Position numbers and translations under genes: made by a program
Shown: piece after piece, positions 29,873 through 37,787 of the stretch
Numbering within the stretch: position 1 is the stretch's first letter
How the letters are laid out: each line of letters begins with the position of its first letter
Assembly (NCBI RefSeq): GCF_021560015.1
Contig: NZ_CP073588.1
Span: 434,001-498,000 of the forward strand
Direction of reading: 5' to 3'
Length of the DNA: 64,000 nucleotides
From: Shewanella vesiculosa
Lineage (GTDB): Bacteria; Pseudomonadota; Gammaproteobacteria; Enterobacterales; Shewanellaceae
Notes under the pieces: generated by a model
The model's input: only the letters and a program-made list of their open reading frames with translations
Database searches by the model: none
Told to the model about the DNA's origin: nothing

Positions 29873-30348
29873 TGGCCCGCATTAAAAACACCATATGGAA
29901 TCGTTACAAGTATAAAATAAATGGCTTAATGCTAGTGCTAGTTGGTTATTTTCTATATCAGTCTTTATTCCCGCAATTCCCTGATGCATGGGAAACCCAA
30001 GCGGTCGGAGATTTTGAAATAACACCTATGCCGTATAATCTTGATCCGCCATATCTTCACGATGGTACCTACACTAAAGATTTTTTATTATTGTTTAGTA
30101 AGGGGCAGGTAAACCAGATCCGTCAAGCATATTTAAATATTGGCACAGAGCCCTTACCATTAGAAACACTGCAAATGGGCGATGCAGGTATCTTGCATGG
30201 AAGTCAGCACGGACAAGAAGTTCATGCTATTGCGCCAGAAATATTAACAGCAGAACACAAGGCGTGGTTAACCATTGAAAATTGGCAGGGGCAACAGCAA
30301 GTTATTAGCTGGAAGTTACCTGATGTATTTTATCAGTCATCAAACTAA
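29872..30348 (+). CDS. Membrane-anchored periplasmic protein of unknown function, coupled to PepSY
   Basis: A 158-residue protein: basic N-terminus, one helix (about 17-32, INGLMLVLVGYFLYQSLF), then about 120 residues predicted to be periplasmic and rich in beta-type sequence and His. It contains EITPMPYNLDPPYLHDG and HGSQHGQEVHAIAP. I do not recognise a named family. Translational coupling to the PepSY gene (TAATG overlap) and the shared Fur control suggest it assists in iron acquisition; the histidines could be metal ligands, which is speculation. Confidence 0.75.
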   Translation: MARIKNTIWNRYKYKINGLMLVLVGYFLYQSLFPQFPDAWETQAVGDFEITPMPYNLDPPYLHDGTYTKDFLLLFSKGQVNQIRQAYLNIGTEPLPLETLQMGDAGILHGSQHGQEVHAIAPEILTAEHKAWLTIENWQGQQQVISWKLPDVFYQSSN

Positions 30349-30440
30349 AGCATTGTAGCTTTTGGGACGGCTTAATTTCATTGAGCAGTTTGTTGATGTT
30401 AACTGTAATGGCATTACATTTAACATCAATGTCTTAGGGC

Positions 30441-30788
30441 TTATATTCCGAAAGCTTCGCGTTCAGAGACACATTCGTATTCGGCCATTTCAAATTCACG
30501 ACAAATCAGTGGCCGAACTTCGTAAATTGAACACATCATAGTGTCTCGATCTAGCGCGGCACACCAACCATCATCAAGACGGCGCATCACTTCTCCGCCC
30601 CAATTATCTTTGGCTATATACACTTTAGGCACACCGGTTTCGGTGATTAACATTACTTCTAAGCGGCAACAACAGGCCTGGCAATTTGAACAGGTCACAG
30701 CTGCTGGTTGCTCTACAGCGCTTATCGATGCGGGAGTCGATGATTTATCGGACGACTCAGGGAACATGGTAATGATATTGGTGGGCAT
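30441..30788 (-). CDS. YkgJ family cysteine-cluster protein
   Basis: A 115-residue protein with eight cysteines in the YkgJ/UPF0153 pattern. These are CSNCQACCC near residue 33, then a Cys in DDGWCAALD, one in MMCSIYEVRPLICREFE and one more near the end. This family is predicted to bind Zn or an Fe-S cluster. The N-terminal 30 residues are Ser/Thr/Pro-rich and variable. Function is unknown; it is convergent with the iron gene pair. Confidence 0.8.
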   Translation of the reverse strand: MPTNIITMFPESSDKSSTPASISAVEQPAAVTCSNCQACCCRLEVMLITETGVPKVYIAKDNWGGEVMRRLDDGWCAALDRDTMMCSIYEVRPLICREFEMAEYECVSEREAFGI

Positions 30789-31270
30789 TTAAGGGCTGCA
30801 GTTGAACATTTGGACTAAGGATACCGTAATTTTGCGGCGTTGACGTTATCTTAGCGCAAATAATCATGAGATTAGAATACTCGCCAAACTCACTCAAGAG
30901 TGCTTGGCGGTTGAGGATGATAAGGCAACCACTTTAGCGGTTGATGCATGCTCGCAACAATAATGCCGCTACCGCATTGGCAAGTGTCATCGCTGCTGAG
31001 TTTATTGTCGCATGTGCCGTATTTTCATTAATCCAGCGCGACGTCTAGTAGGTGTTGTCAATATTGAGCGAGAAGCCTTCAATCAGTCTAGTTTGTCACG
31101 GCATTATGTTTAATGACCCGTCTTACGGGAGTAACGCTTCACTTCCCTGTGATAGCGAGACAAATCACCTGATTAATGTTCAGTTTACTTGATACCGAGG
31201 CGCGAAGAACGAAGATAACTGTCACGGCTTTGATCACATAAACCCATAAATACGATGGCTCATGCCAATG
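30789..31270. other. Intergenic region of about 480 bp, possibly decayed coding sequence
   Basis: No intact frame is present. The base composition and some short stretches (for example 30960-31060 read on the minus strand) look coding-like but are broken by several stops. I cannot name a source gene. Confidence 0.35.
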
Positions 31271-32011
31271 TTAATGCTGATGTGCTGACGATAATGAATT
31301 ACCTTCGCTGTCATAAAATCCTGATGCGCTGTGCTCAATAAAACCTAAGTTGATCATTTTTCTAAAAAATGGGTCATATTCACTATCGCCAATATCAGCA
31401 AAGTCGGTCGATTGGTACGCAGATAATGTATCTAACTGTTGTTGAATAATGTTGTTGTCGTAAGTTATTTCGCTTAATTGCCAATTTATGGCTTTATCTG
31501 CAGATTCACTTTTATCTGACAATACAGTACTAATGCGTTGTACTAATTCTTTTGCTGGAAACCACCATATATCAACTGTTTTTGTATTTGTTTGTTGTTG
31601 ATAATGCTCAAGTTTGTTGCAACCTTGTCCAGTAGTTTCAATGAGTGTTGACTGGTTTTTAAATAACGGATTCAGTAATTGTGCATGATATTGCCATGCT
31701 TGATTAGATTTCGTTTTGGTCGCTTCGTATTCAATTGCACGTTTATCATCCATAAAATATGAGGTTTTTTTCATGTGATTATTTGGCAGTGTGGTCCATT
31801 GTGTTGCTACTTGTTGATTGCTGATGTGAAATACCGAGTTTTGGGCTCTTAATAATACCAGTTGGTTTTGTTTGTTTGATGCTGCATCGTGAGTTGTTTG
31901 TTCAATATTATAAGTCGCCATAAGGGTCGTTGATTGGCAGTCTTCACTTGCTGAAGCAAATAACGGCAAAGTGATAGCGGTTATGAATAATAGAGTTTTC
32001 ATGTGTTTCAT
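31271..32011 (-). CDS. Secreted protein of unknown function downstream of the alkaline phosphatases
   Basis: A 246-residue protein with a signal peptide (about 1-21, ending FASAS). Two cysteines, in EDCQSTT and GQGCNKLEH, could form a disulphide. The rest is beta-rich with Gln- and Thr-rich stretches (QQQTNTKTVDIWWFPAKELVQRIS), and the end is His-rich (SAHQH). I recognise no family. It is the last of three same-strand genes behind the phosphatases, 88 bp after the second, with a palindrome between them. A role in phosphate scavenging is inferred from position only. Confidence 0.65.
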   Translation of the reverse strand: MKHMKTLLFITAITLPLFASASEDCQSTTLMATYNIEQTTHDAASNKQNQLVLLRAQNSVFHISNQQVATQWTTLPNNHMKKTSYFMDDKRAIEYEATKTKSNQAWQYHAQLLNPLFKNQSTLIETTGQGCNKLEHYQQQTNTKTVDIWWFPAKELVQRISTVLSDKSESADKAINWQLSEITYDNNIIQQQLDTLSAYQSTDFADIGDSEYDPFFRKMINLGFIEHSASGFYDSEGNSLSSAHQH

Positions 32012-32051
32012 CTTTTTGGCTGATTAAGTATCAAGGTGGAAGCTAAACGTT

Positions 32052-32079
32052 AAAGAATAGGGGCAAGCCCCTATTCTTT
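32052..32079. repeat. Perfect 13-bp inverted repeat between phosphatase and unknown gene
   Basis: AAAGAATAGGGGC and its exact complement are separated by 2 nt (AA). No T run follows on the minus strand, so it is a poor classical terminator; it may attenuate read-through or protect the upstream mRNA's 3' end. Confidence 0.6.
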
Positions 32080-32099
32080 ATTGATAACGTTTTACTTCT

Positions 32100-34022
32100 T
32101 TACTGGGCTGTACCTGAAAGGTTGCCTGCGTAATCCATTACGTGAAATATTAAGCTTTGCTCATTAGTTCCTGTTATTAATTGGGCACCAGGTCCAACAG
32201 CAAAAACACCAACGTCTTCACCCGCATGCGTTTCACTATCGAGTGGTACTAACGACTCTTGGTGGAACCCAGCAGTTGATGTATCAACATCGGTTAAGTC
32301 AACGCGGCCTGTTACTGCTGCAGCTGCATAGCTTGCATCAGCATCGGTTTGTGCGCCTAAATTTCTAAAACCAAGGCCGTTGGCATAACCTAACGTTGTA
32401 TAAGGCATGTCGTCTGAGGCTAAACTTGGCTCAGTCTCACCAATACCAACCACTTTACCTAATATTGGGTTACCACGTTTAGGGTAGCCTGCAATGGTAA
32501 ATACATGGCTGTGATCTGCTGTAACAATAATTAAGGTGTCTTCTTGGCTAGTTGCATCAACCGCTACTTGTACAGCCTTAGCAAACTCAATCGCGTCATT
32601 TAGCGCGTTGTAAGCATTTCCGGCATGGTGAGCATGGTCAATTCGACCAGATTCAACCATTAAGAAGAAACCTTTGTTGTTATTATCAAGCACCTTAATG
32701 GCAGTGGCTGTCATTTCTGACAAGCTAGGTTCACCAGCAATATCATTCTTACGATCAGCTTCGTATTGCATGTGTGATTCGTTAAATAAACCAAATACGT
32801 GTGGTGTTGTTTCAGTGTCGATAGCATTAAATGAAGCCTGGTCATATACATAAGCACTTGTTGCATACTTAGCTTGCCATTCGGCGGTTAAGTCACGGCC
32901 ATCAGTACGATCACCTTCAATCGTACTGACTGCGTCATTGCTGTTATATGCTGCATCTTTAGGTAAAAAATGACGACGACCACCACCCATAACAACTTCA
33001 ATACCATCAACATCTACACCGGTATATCGAGCTTCTAAGTTGGCTTCAAAATTGACTAACTGTAATGCAATATCTTCACAATTAGCGCGTTCAGGATTGT
33101 TGGCAATATCCATATCAGAGATATCTTCCCAGTCACGATCTGCTGACTTTGCATAAGTCGCAGCAGGTGTCGCGTGGGTAATACGTGCGGTAGAAATAAC
33201 CCCTGTTGATTTACCTGCAATCTCAGCTAATTCTAAGGCCGTGATCATCTCAATGCCTTTAGTGCTAGCACAATTGCCTCGAACCACATTCTCGTCAACA
33301 CCTAACACGCCAGCATCCGTTTTAATGCCCGACATCATCGCTGTCATTGTTCCTGCAGAATCTGGTGTTTGTGCATCAACGTTGTAGGTTTTTGCTAAAC
33401 CAGAAAATGGGAACTTATCAAAGCTTAATTGGTTTTCTTCACCCATCATGCCTTTATTTTGACCATCCAAAATACGCGCGGCAGTTACAGTTGAAATACC
33501 CATACCGTCACCAACAAATAAAATCACGTTCTTAGCTGAGCCTTTAAGTGCTGTTATTTCAGCCGCGGTAGATGCTGTTGCAATCGATACGTTGGCATTA
33601 TTTACTAATTGGCTATCTATTTTTTTCCAAACATCATCTGCCGTTTCTATTTCGGCAGCACCTTGTTTAAACCATGGGTTATTTAAACTGCTCAGCAGTT
33701 CGCTATCATTTACTGAGGTCGCGGCAGGCGAACATACATATTGAGTTGATGTTATTTCAGACGCATCTAAAACGGTATCAGCATTGGTATCGATACCCGA
33801 GTCGATTTGCACACCACCATTGAGACAATTTTCATTACCTACCGGCAAGGGAGTTTGTGTTATTAACGCGTTGTTTCCGTTAGTACCATTCGTTCCGTTT
33901 GATCCATTTGAACCATTGATGCCGTTGCTTCCATCAGTGCCATTGTCACCGTTGTCGCCGCAAGCTGATAATGCAAAAACCAAAGAAACTGTTATTGTTG
34001 ATAATATAAATTTATTCATCAT
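32100..34022 (-). CDS. Lipoprotein alkaline phosphatase with Gly-Asn repeat and DUF7151-like module
   Basis: A PhoA-family (PF00245) phosphatase of about 640 residues with an added N-terminus. A lipoprotein signal with lipobox LSAC is followed by about 30 residues of G-x-x repeats (GSNGSNGTNGTNGNN). A cysteine-flanked module of about 45 residues (NCLNGGVQIDSGIDTN...YVC) resembles DUF7151 repeats seen in Shewanella lipoproteins. The catalytic domain has the metal Asp in VGDGMG, the Ser nucleophile in PDSAGTMTA, DHSHVF and HAGEDV. It is about four-fifths identical by eye to the next upstream gene. I start at tandem ATGs 34022/34019. Likely a lipid-anchored, possibly surface phosphatase. Confidence 0.88.
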   Translation of the reverse strand: MMNKFILSTITVSLVFALSACGDNGDNGTDGSNGINGSNGSNGTNGTNGNNALITQTPLPVGNENCLNGGVQIDSGIDTNADTVLDASEITSTQYVCSPAATSVNDSELLSSLNNPWFKQGAAEIETADDVWKKIDSQLVNNANVSIATASTAAEITALKGSAKNVILFVGDGMGISTVTAARILDGQNKGMMGEENQLSFDKFPFSGLAKTYNVDAQTPDSAGTMTAMMSGIKTDAGVLGVDENVVRGNCASTKGIEMITALELAEIAGKSTGVISTARITHATPAATYAKSADRDWEDISDMDIANNPERANCEDIALQLVNFEANLEARYTGVDVDGIEVVMGGGRRHFLPKDAAYNSNDAVSTIEGDRTDGRDLTAEWQAKYATSAYVYDQASFNAIDTETTPHVFGLFNESHMQYEADRKNDIAGEPSLSEMTATAIKVLDNNNKGFFLMVESGRIDHAHHAGNAYNALNDAIEFAKAVQVAVDATSQEDTLIIVTADHSHVFTIAGYPKRGNPILGKVVGIGETEPSLASDDMPYTTLGYANGLGFRNLGAQTDADASYAAAAVTGRVDLTDVDTSTAGFHQESLVPLDSETHAGEDVGVFAVGPGAQLITGTNEQSLIFHVMDYAGNLSGTAQ

Positions 34023-34038
34023 AAAAACCTTATAGGGT

Positions 34039-35643
34039 CTATTGACCAACTAAACCAAGAGCACGATTGATTAAATGGAATACGACACTTTGTTCAACAA
34101 TACCTTGAACTAAATGCGCACCTGGGCCTGATGTATGAATAGCAACATCTTCCCCCGCGTGAGTTTCGCTATCTAATGGAACAGTCACTTCTTGGTGATA
34201 ACCTGGGGTTGTTGTATCGATTGCGGCAATGTCTTGACGCCCAGCGACAGCTTCAGCAGCATATGATGCGTCGCCATCTGTTTCTGCGCCTAAGTTTCTG
34301 AAACCCAGTCCATTGCTATAACCTAATGTGGTGTAAGGATTGCCGTCTGAATCTTCACTAGGCTCAGAAGCACCAATACCAACAACTTTACCCAAAATAG
34401 GATTACCACGTTTAGGATAGCCAGCAATCGTAAACACATGGCTGTGATCGGCGGTGACAATAATGAGCGTTTCTTCATCATTTGTTGCATCTAATGCCGC
34501 TTGAACGGCATTTGAAAACTCAATAGCGTCATTAAGGGCTGTGCTTGCACTACCAGCATGATGTCCATGGTCAATTCGTCCAGACTCAACCATTAAAAAG
34601 TAACCTTTTGGATTGTTATCCAATACTTTAATGGCTTTGTCGGTCATTTGAGAAAGGCTTGGTTCGCCGGCAATATCATTGCCTCGGTCAGCTTCGTATT
34701 GCATATGAGATTCATTGAATAAAGCAAAAACACGTTCAGTCGTTTCTGTATCAATGGCATCAAATCCAGCTTGGTCGATAACGTATTTACCATTTGGATA
34801 CATAGCGCTCCATTCTGCGGTCAAATCACGTCCATCGGTTCGATCGCCTTCAATAGCGCTAACGGCATCAACACTATTAAATGCGGCGTCTTTAGGGAGA
34901 AAATGTCGACGTCCGCCACCCATAACAACATCAATACCATTTACATCAACTCCGGTATAACGTTGTTCTAGATTTTTTTCAAAGTTAACCAGTTGAGATG
35001 CGATATCTTCGCAATTTGCACGTTCAGCATTATTGTCAATATCCATATCTGAGATATCTTCCCAGTCACGGTCTGCTGATTTTGCATATGTGGCGGCTGG
35101 CGTTGCGTGGGTAATACGAGCGGTTGATATCACACCCGTCGACAAGCCTTTTATTTCGGCTAACTCTAGAGCCGTTACGACTTCGTTGCCTTTAACGGAA
35201 GCACAACTTCCACGAACGACGTCTTCGTCAACACCCAAAACACCAGCGTCTGATTTTAAGCCGCTCATCATGGCTGTCATGGTGCCAGCTGAATCTGGTG
35301 TTTGTGCATCTACATTGTATGTTTTAACTAGAGCTGAATAAGGAAATGTTTCAAAGCTTAAGTAACCTTCTTCACCAGAATTACCAGCTAATTGTCCTTT
35401 TAAAATCCGAGCAGCGGTAAGTGTAGAAATACCCATACCATCGCCAACAAACAAGATGACATTTTTTGCTCTTGTTGATCTTGATTGTTGTAATTTTTCG
35501 GTGATGGTTGCTTGGCCGTCTTTATACCAAGCATTATTGAGTTGTGTGTCAGTCGTTGTCGCTGCGGTTGCAGAACCAGCGTATGTTGCCGAAGACAATA
35601 TACTAGCGATAACCACTGATAAGCCTTGTTTGAGCATATTCAT
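34039..35643 (-). CDS. phoA: Periplasmic alkaline phosphatase (PhoA family)
   Basis: A 534-residue enzyme with a cleavable signal peptide (about 1-28, ending ATAA). Catalytic residues are Asp68 in VGDGMG, nucleophile Ser118 in PDSAGTMTA, His pairs in HGHHAG and DHSHVF, and a C-terminal HAGEDV. Alkaline phosphatases hydrolyse phosphomonoesters with two Zn and one Mg ion to release phosphate. It is the first gene of a three-gene unit and ends 17 bp before the start of its paralog. A PhoB-box-like repeat lies about 80 bp upstream, in line with phosphate-starvation control. Confidence 0.9.
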   Translation of the reverse strand: MNMLKQGLSVVIASILSSATYAGSATAATTTDTQLNNAWYKDGQATITEKLQQSRSTRAKNVILFVGDGMGISTLTAARILKGQLAGNSGEEGYLSFETFPYSALVKTYNVDAQTPDSAGTMTAMMSGLKSDAGVLGVDEDVVRGSCASVKGNEVVTALELAEIKGLSTGVISTARITHATPAATYAKSADRDWEDISDMDIDNNAERANCEDIASQLVNFEKNLEQRYTGVDVNGIDVVMGGGRRHFLPKDAAFNSVDAVSAIEGDRTDGRDLTAEWSAMYPNGKYVIDQAGFDAIDTETTERVFALFNESHMQYEADRGNDIAGEPSLSQMTDKAIKVLDNNPKGYFLMVESGRIDHGHHAGSASTALNDAIEFSNAVQAALDATNDEETLIIVTADHSHVFTIAGYPKRGNPILGKVVGIGASEPSEDSDGNPYTTLGYSNGLGFRNLGAETDGDASYAAEAVAGRQDIAAIDTTTPGYHQEVTVPLDSETHAGEDVAIHTSGPGAHLVQGIVEQSVVFHLINRALGLVGQ

Positions 35644-35723
35644 ATTACCCTATGTTGTAGTTAAGTTATTTAAGGACCTAGCCATAACATAGAGGTTTAT
35701 AATGAACATAAAGTAACACCTGG

Positions 35724-35741
35724 GTTACAATTTGTTTACAA
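35724..35741 (-). promoter_or_regulatory. PhoB-box-like direct repeat upstream of the phosphatases
   Basis: On the minus strand TTGTAAA-CAAA-TTGTAAC is a pair of 7-mers spaced by 4 nt, the geometry of a Pho box (CTGTCAT-N4-CTGTCAT). It matches the consensus at four positions of each repeat and lies about 80 bp before the first ATG. Confidence 0.5.
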
Positions 35742-35759
35742 GTGGGTTTCAGTTTTAAT

Positions 35760-36098
35760 TATATCTATTAAGCTATTAATTTTTATAGTTATTGAGTAAT
35801 TGATACCGTCTCGTAATTTTGCAGATAAATAATCTTGCTACCTTGTCTGTACTTGAATTACCCTGAATGCAATTAACATCCAATACTATGATTAAATTAA
35901 ATATTCTATAAGTAAGTGATCATAAATAATTATCGTAATCTGAGTTCAAAGAGGTTAAGTTGTTTACCTGTAAAAGGGTACAGTTGAGTTCTAGTCTCGC
36001 TTGTGCGCTTGTTGACACAATCAATTTCAATGCTACCTAGTGGCAGAATGCTTGAGTTAGATGTTATCAATTCAAACTATCAGATAAGGACCTTCTAT
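35760..36098. other. AT-rich intergenic region of about 340 bp
   Basis: No open frame, hairpin with a T tract or operator recognised. It marks the change from the phosphatase unit to an AT-rich accessory stretch. Confidence 0.45.
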
Positions 36099-36320
36099 AT
36101 GAGTGACAAAATAAGTGAATCGGCGCTAAACGCATTGAAAATTGCGTTTACTTACATGCCAAAATCAATTGAAGTGACTAAATATGAGTATGGTGATGAT
36201 TACCAAAAGATTTTAGATCACATTGAAACAGTCAGGGAAATATTATTGATTAATGATGTCGATCCTGAAGAGGTTCATGGTGAGGTTAATCCTGAGAGTA
36301 CGCCCAACTCATCGTATTGA
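36099..36320 (+). CDS. Small orphan protein, unknown function
   Basis: A 73-residue acidic protein, probably all-helical (SESALNALKIAFTYMPKSIEV, then a charged helix around DYQKILDHIETVREIL), with a Glu/Pro-rich tail. I choose the ATG at 36099 because AAGGA lies 8 bases upstream; the open frame extends to 36003 without a ribosome-binding site. No signal peptide or membrane segment. No family recognised. Small helical acidic proteins of this kind are common in accessory regions, sometimes as immunity or antitoxin proteins, but nothing here shows that. Confidence 0.6.
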   Translation: MSDKISESALNALKIAFTYMPKSIEVTKYEYGDDYQKILDHIETVREILLINDVDPEEVHGEVNPESTPNSSY

Positions 36321-36461
36321 TAGAGTAAAGTGAATGTCAGTTAAGGCGTGATAAAAATGGATTATTTGCCTTTTTAAACTCGCATGCCAGTAAGCGGTTC
36401 TAGTTGCAATACTATATTGTCATCTTGTTCATACACTTATAATTCAAAGGATATCGTAAAG

Positions 36462-36563
36462 ATGCTTTTAAATGTTCACTCCGCCATGCCGACGTTTTTG
36501 TTTGGCTTTACAGCATCATTTCCGTCTGAATTTTCTATTCATCAATACACTGCTAACCAGTAA
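36462..36563 (+). CDS. Possible 33-codon open frame
   Basis: An ATG preceded at about 12 nt by AAAGGA opens a 33-residue frame of mixed composition with no recognisable similarity. It lies alone in the 324-bp gap between two small genes. It may be chance. Confidence 0.15.
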   Translation: MLLNVHSAMPTFLFGFTASFPSEFSIHQYTANQ

Positions 36564-36644
36564 CATTTAGCGAGCATTCGTTGCTGACTATTTTAGCTAA
36601 AATCATTTAGTCTATTGTTGTGGCGTAGATTTTATGGAGTGAGT

Positions 36645-36989
36645 ATGTTTTTTAAAAATGATGTAGAAAAACTTGAAGAGGGCTATATGCTAGCCAAACA
36701 GGCATTACCTGATATTGATAGATCGAGTGGTTATCCCAACTATCCAGCCGTTATCTCTAAATTTATGAGGGCTCTTTGTTGCCCTCCATGGGGGAAAATT
36801 GATTACGATCCTCGACAAATAAAGAATATTATGTCCAACATAACAACAGCATCTGCTGATGATCTGTGTAATGTTTTAATGGATGTTAACCGGGTTGAAC
36901 GTTTTGGTGATGGTCAATGGGCTGTTATTTTGGAAGGAGATCTTTTTCCTTTAGTTATCTCCCGTGCATATGAACTGACAAAAACCTGA
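36645..36989 (+). CDS. DUF6508-like small protein
   Basis: A 114-residue protein. A GGAG element 5 bases before the ATG at 36645 supports this start over an upstream in-frame one. The middle and end (PNYPAVISKFMRALC, then ASADDLCNVLMDVNRVERFGDGQWAVILEGDLFPLVISRAYEL) follow the DUF6508 pattern, in which a helical pair is followed by an (E/K)RF-(C/G)-(E/D)G-W/H motif. No catalytic function is known for the family, which is scattered across bacteria and often found in accessory DNA. Confidence 0.55.
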   Translation: MFFKNDVEKLEEGYMLAKQALPDIDRSSGYPNYPAVISKFMRALCCPPWGKIDYDPRQIKNIMSNITTASADDLCNVLMDVNRVERFGDGQWAVILEGDLFPLVISRAYELTKT

Positions 36990-37186
36990 GAATCAATAAA
37001 CAAGGACAAAAACAGTTGGTTTGGATTTATGTTGTTAACTCATATAATACTAACTATTAAAATGCAGGAAAGTTGCTTTAGCCATTTTTTGAAAACTATT
37101 AAATACTAAAATCTGTGGCTGAAACTGCAGTGAATGTTGGAATTAAACACATATAGCGGAGCGTTATATTACTAAGGAAAGTATAA

Positions 37187-37450
37187 ATGATCGCATTTAA
37201 AATCTTGTTGTTAATCGGCTTGATGCAACTTTTACTCAAAACAGAAAGTCCAGGCTTGTGTGCTAGTATTTATGCAGCAATTGTTTTCATTTTCAGCTTA
37301 ATAGTTGATGTCGGTTTTATCGATGTAATAATTGGTACCGCTGTTTCTGGCGTGTTAGCGTTTATTTATTTTTGGCTACTCGATCGCTTCAGAGACACAT
37401 TTACTTTCTGGATAATATTTGTAGTGGGGCTTGTTCTAGGTGTTATTTAG
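37187..37450 (+). CDS. Small hydrophobic membrane protein
   Basis: An 87-residue protein with three predicted membrane helices (about 4-18, 25-62 as one or two, 70-87). A short loop containing WLLDRFRDTFTF lies before the last helix. A good ribosome-binding site (AAGGAA) lies 7 bases before the ATG. No family recognised. It sits between the DUF6508-like gene and the secreted protein gene, with gaps of about 200 and 340 bp, so each appears to have its own transcript. Confidence 0.55.
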   Translation: MIAFKILLLIGLMQLLLKTESPGLCASIYAAIVFIFSLIVDVGFIDVIIGTAVSGVLAFIYFWLLDRFRDTFTFWIIFVVGLVLGVI

Positions 37451-37787
37451 GTTCCCTCATAATCGTGATATAACAATTGTATTTAACAAATACGCAAGAT
37501 GTGTGGCTTTACTCCGTTATCACAATCTTTAGTAAAATATTATAGCGCTTGATAATTATTGCGTTATGTACAAGGATATCTTAGTGTTTAAATTGAAAAA
37601 TAGTATTCATACTGGTATTAGCCCATGCCATTTATATCAATAATATGGCCATGATTATAATCCTTATCGTTAACACAATATGATCTCGCCCAAGCTCGAG
37701 TACTATCATTAAAATGTTACTGACACATGCGTAAATATACATATTTTAAATTTCACCACCACTTAAAATTTTTAGAAGGATATATAC
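37451..37787. other. AT-rich intergenic region of about 340 bp
   Basis: No gene or clear terminator is seen. Sequences resembling GCGTTAT junctions occur here and at about 37154 but do not form convincing recombination sites. Confidence 0.4.

Noticed and set aside
33860..33960. Short tandem repeats in the DNA of the phosphatase N-terminus, at first taken for a repeat array
   Set aside because: They are codon-level repeats encoding the Gly-Ser/Thr-Asn linker, not CRISPR or an independent element.
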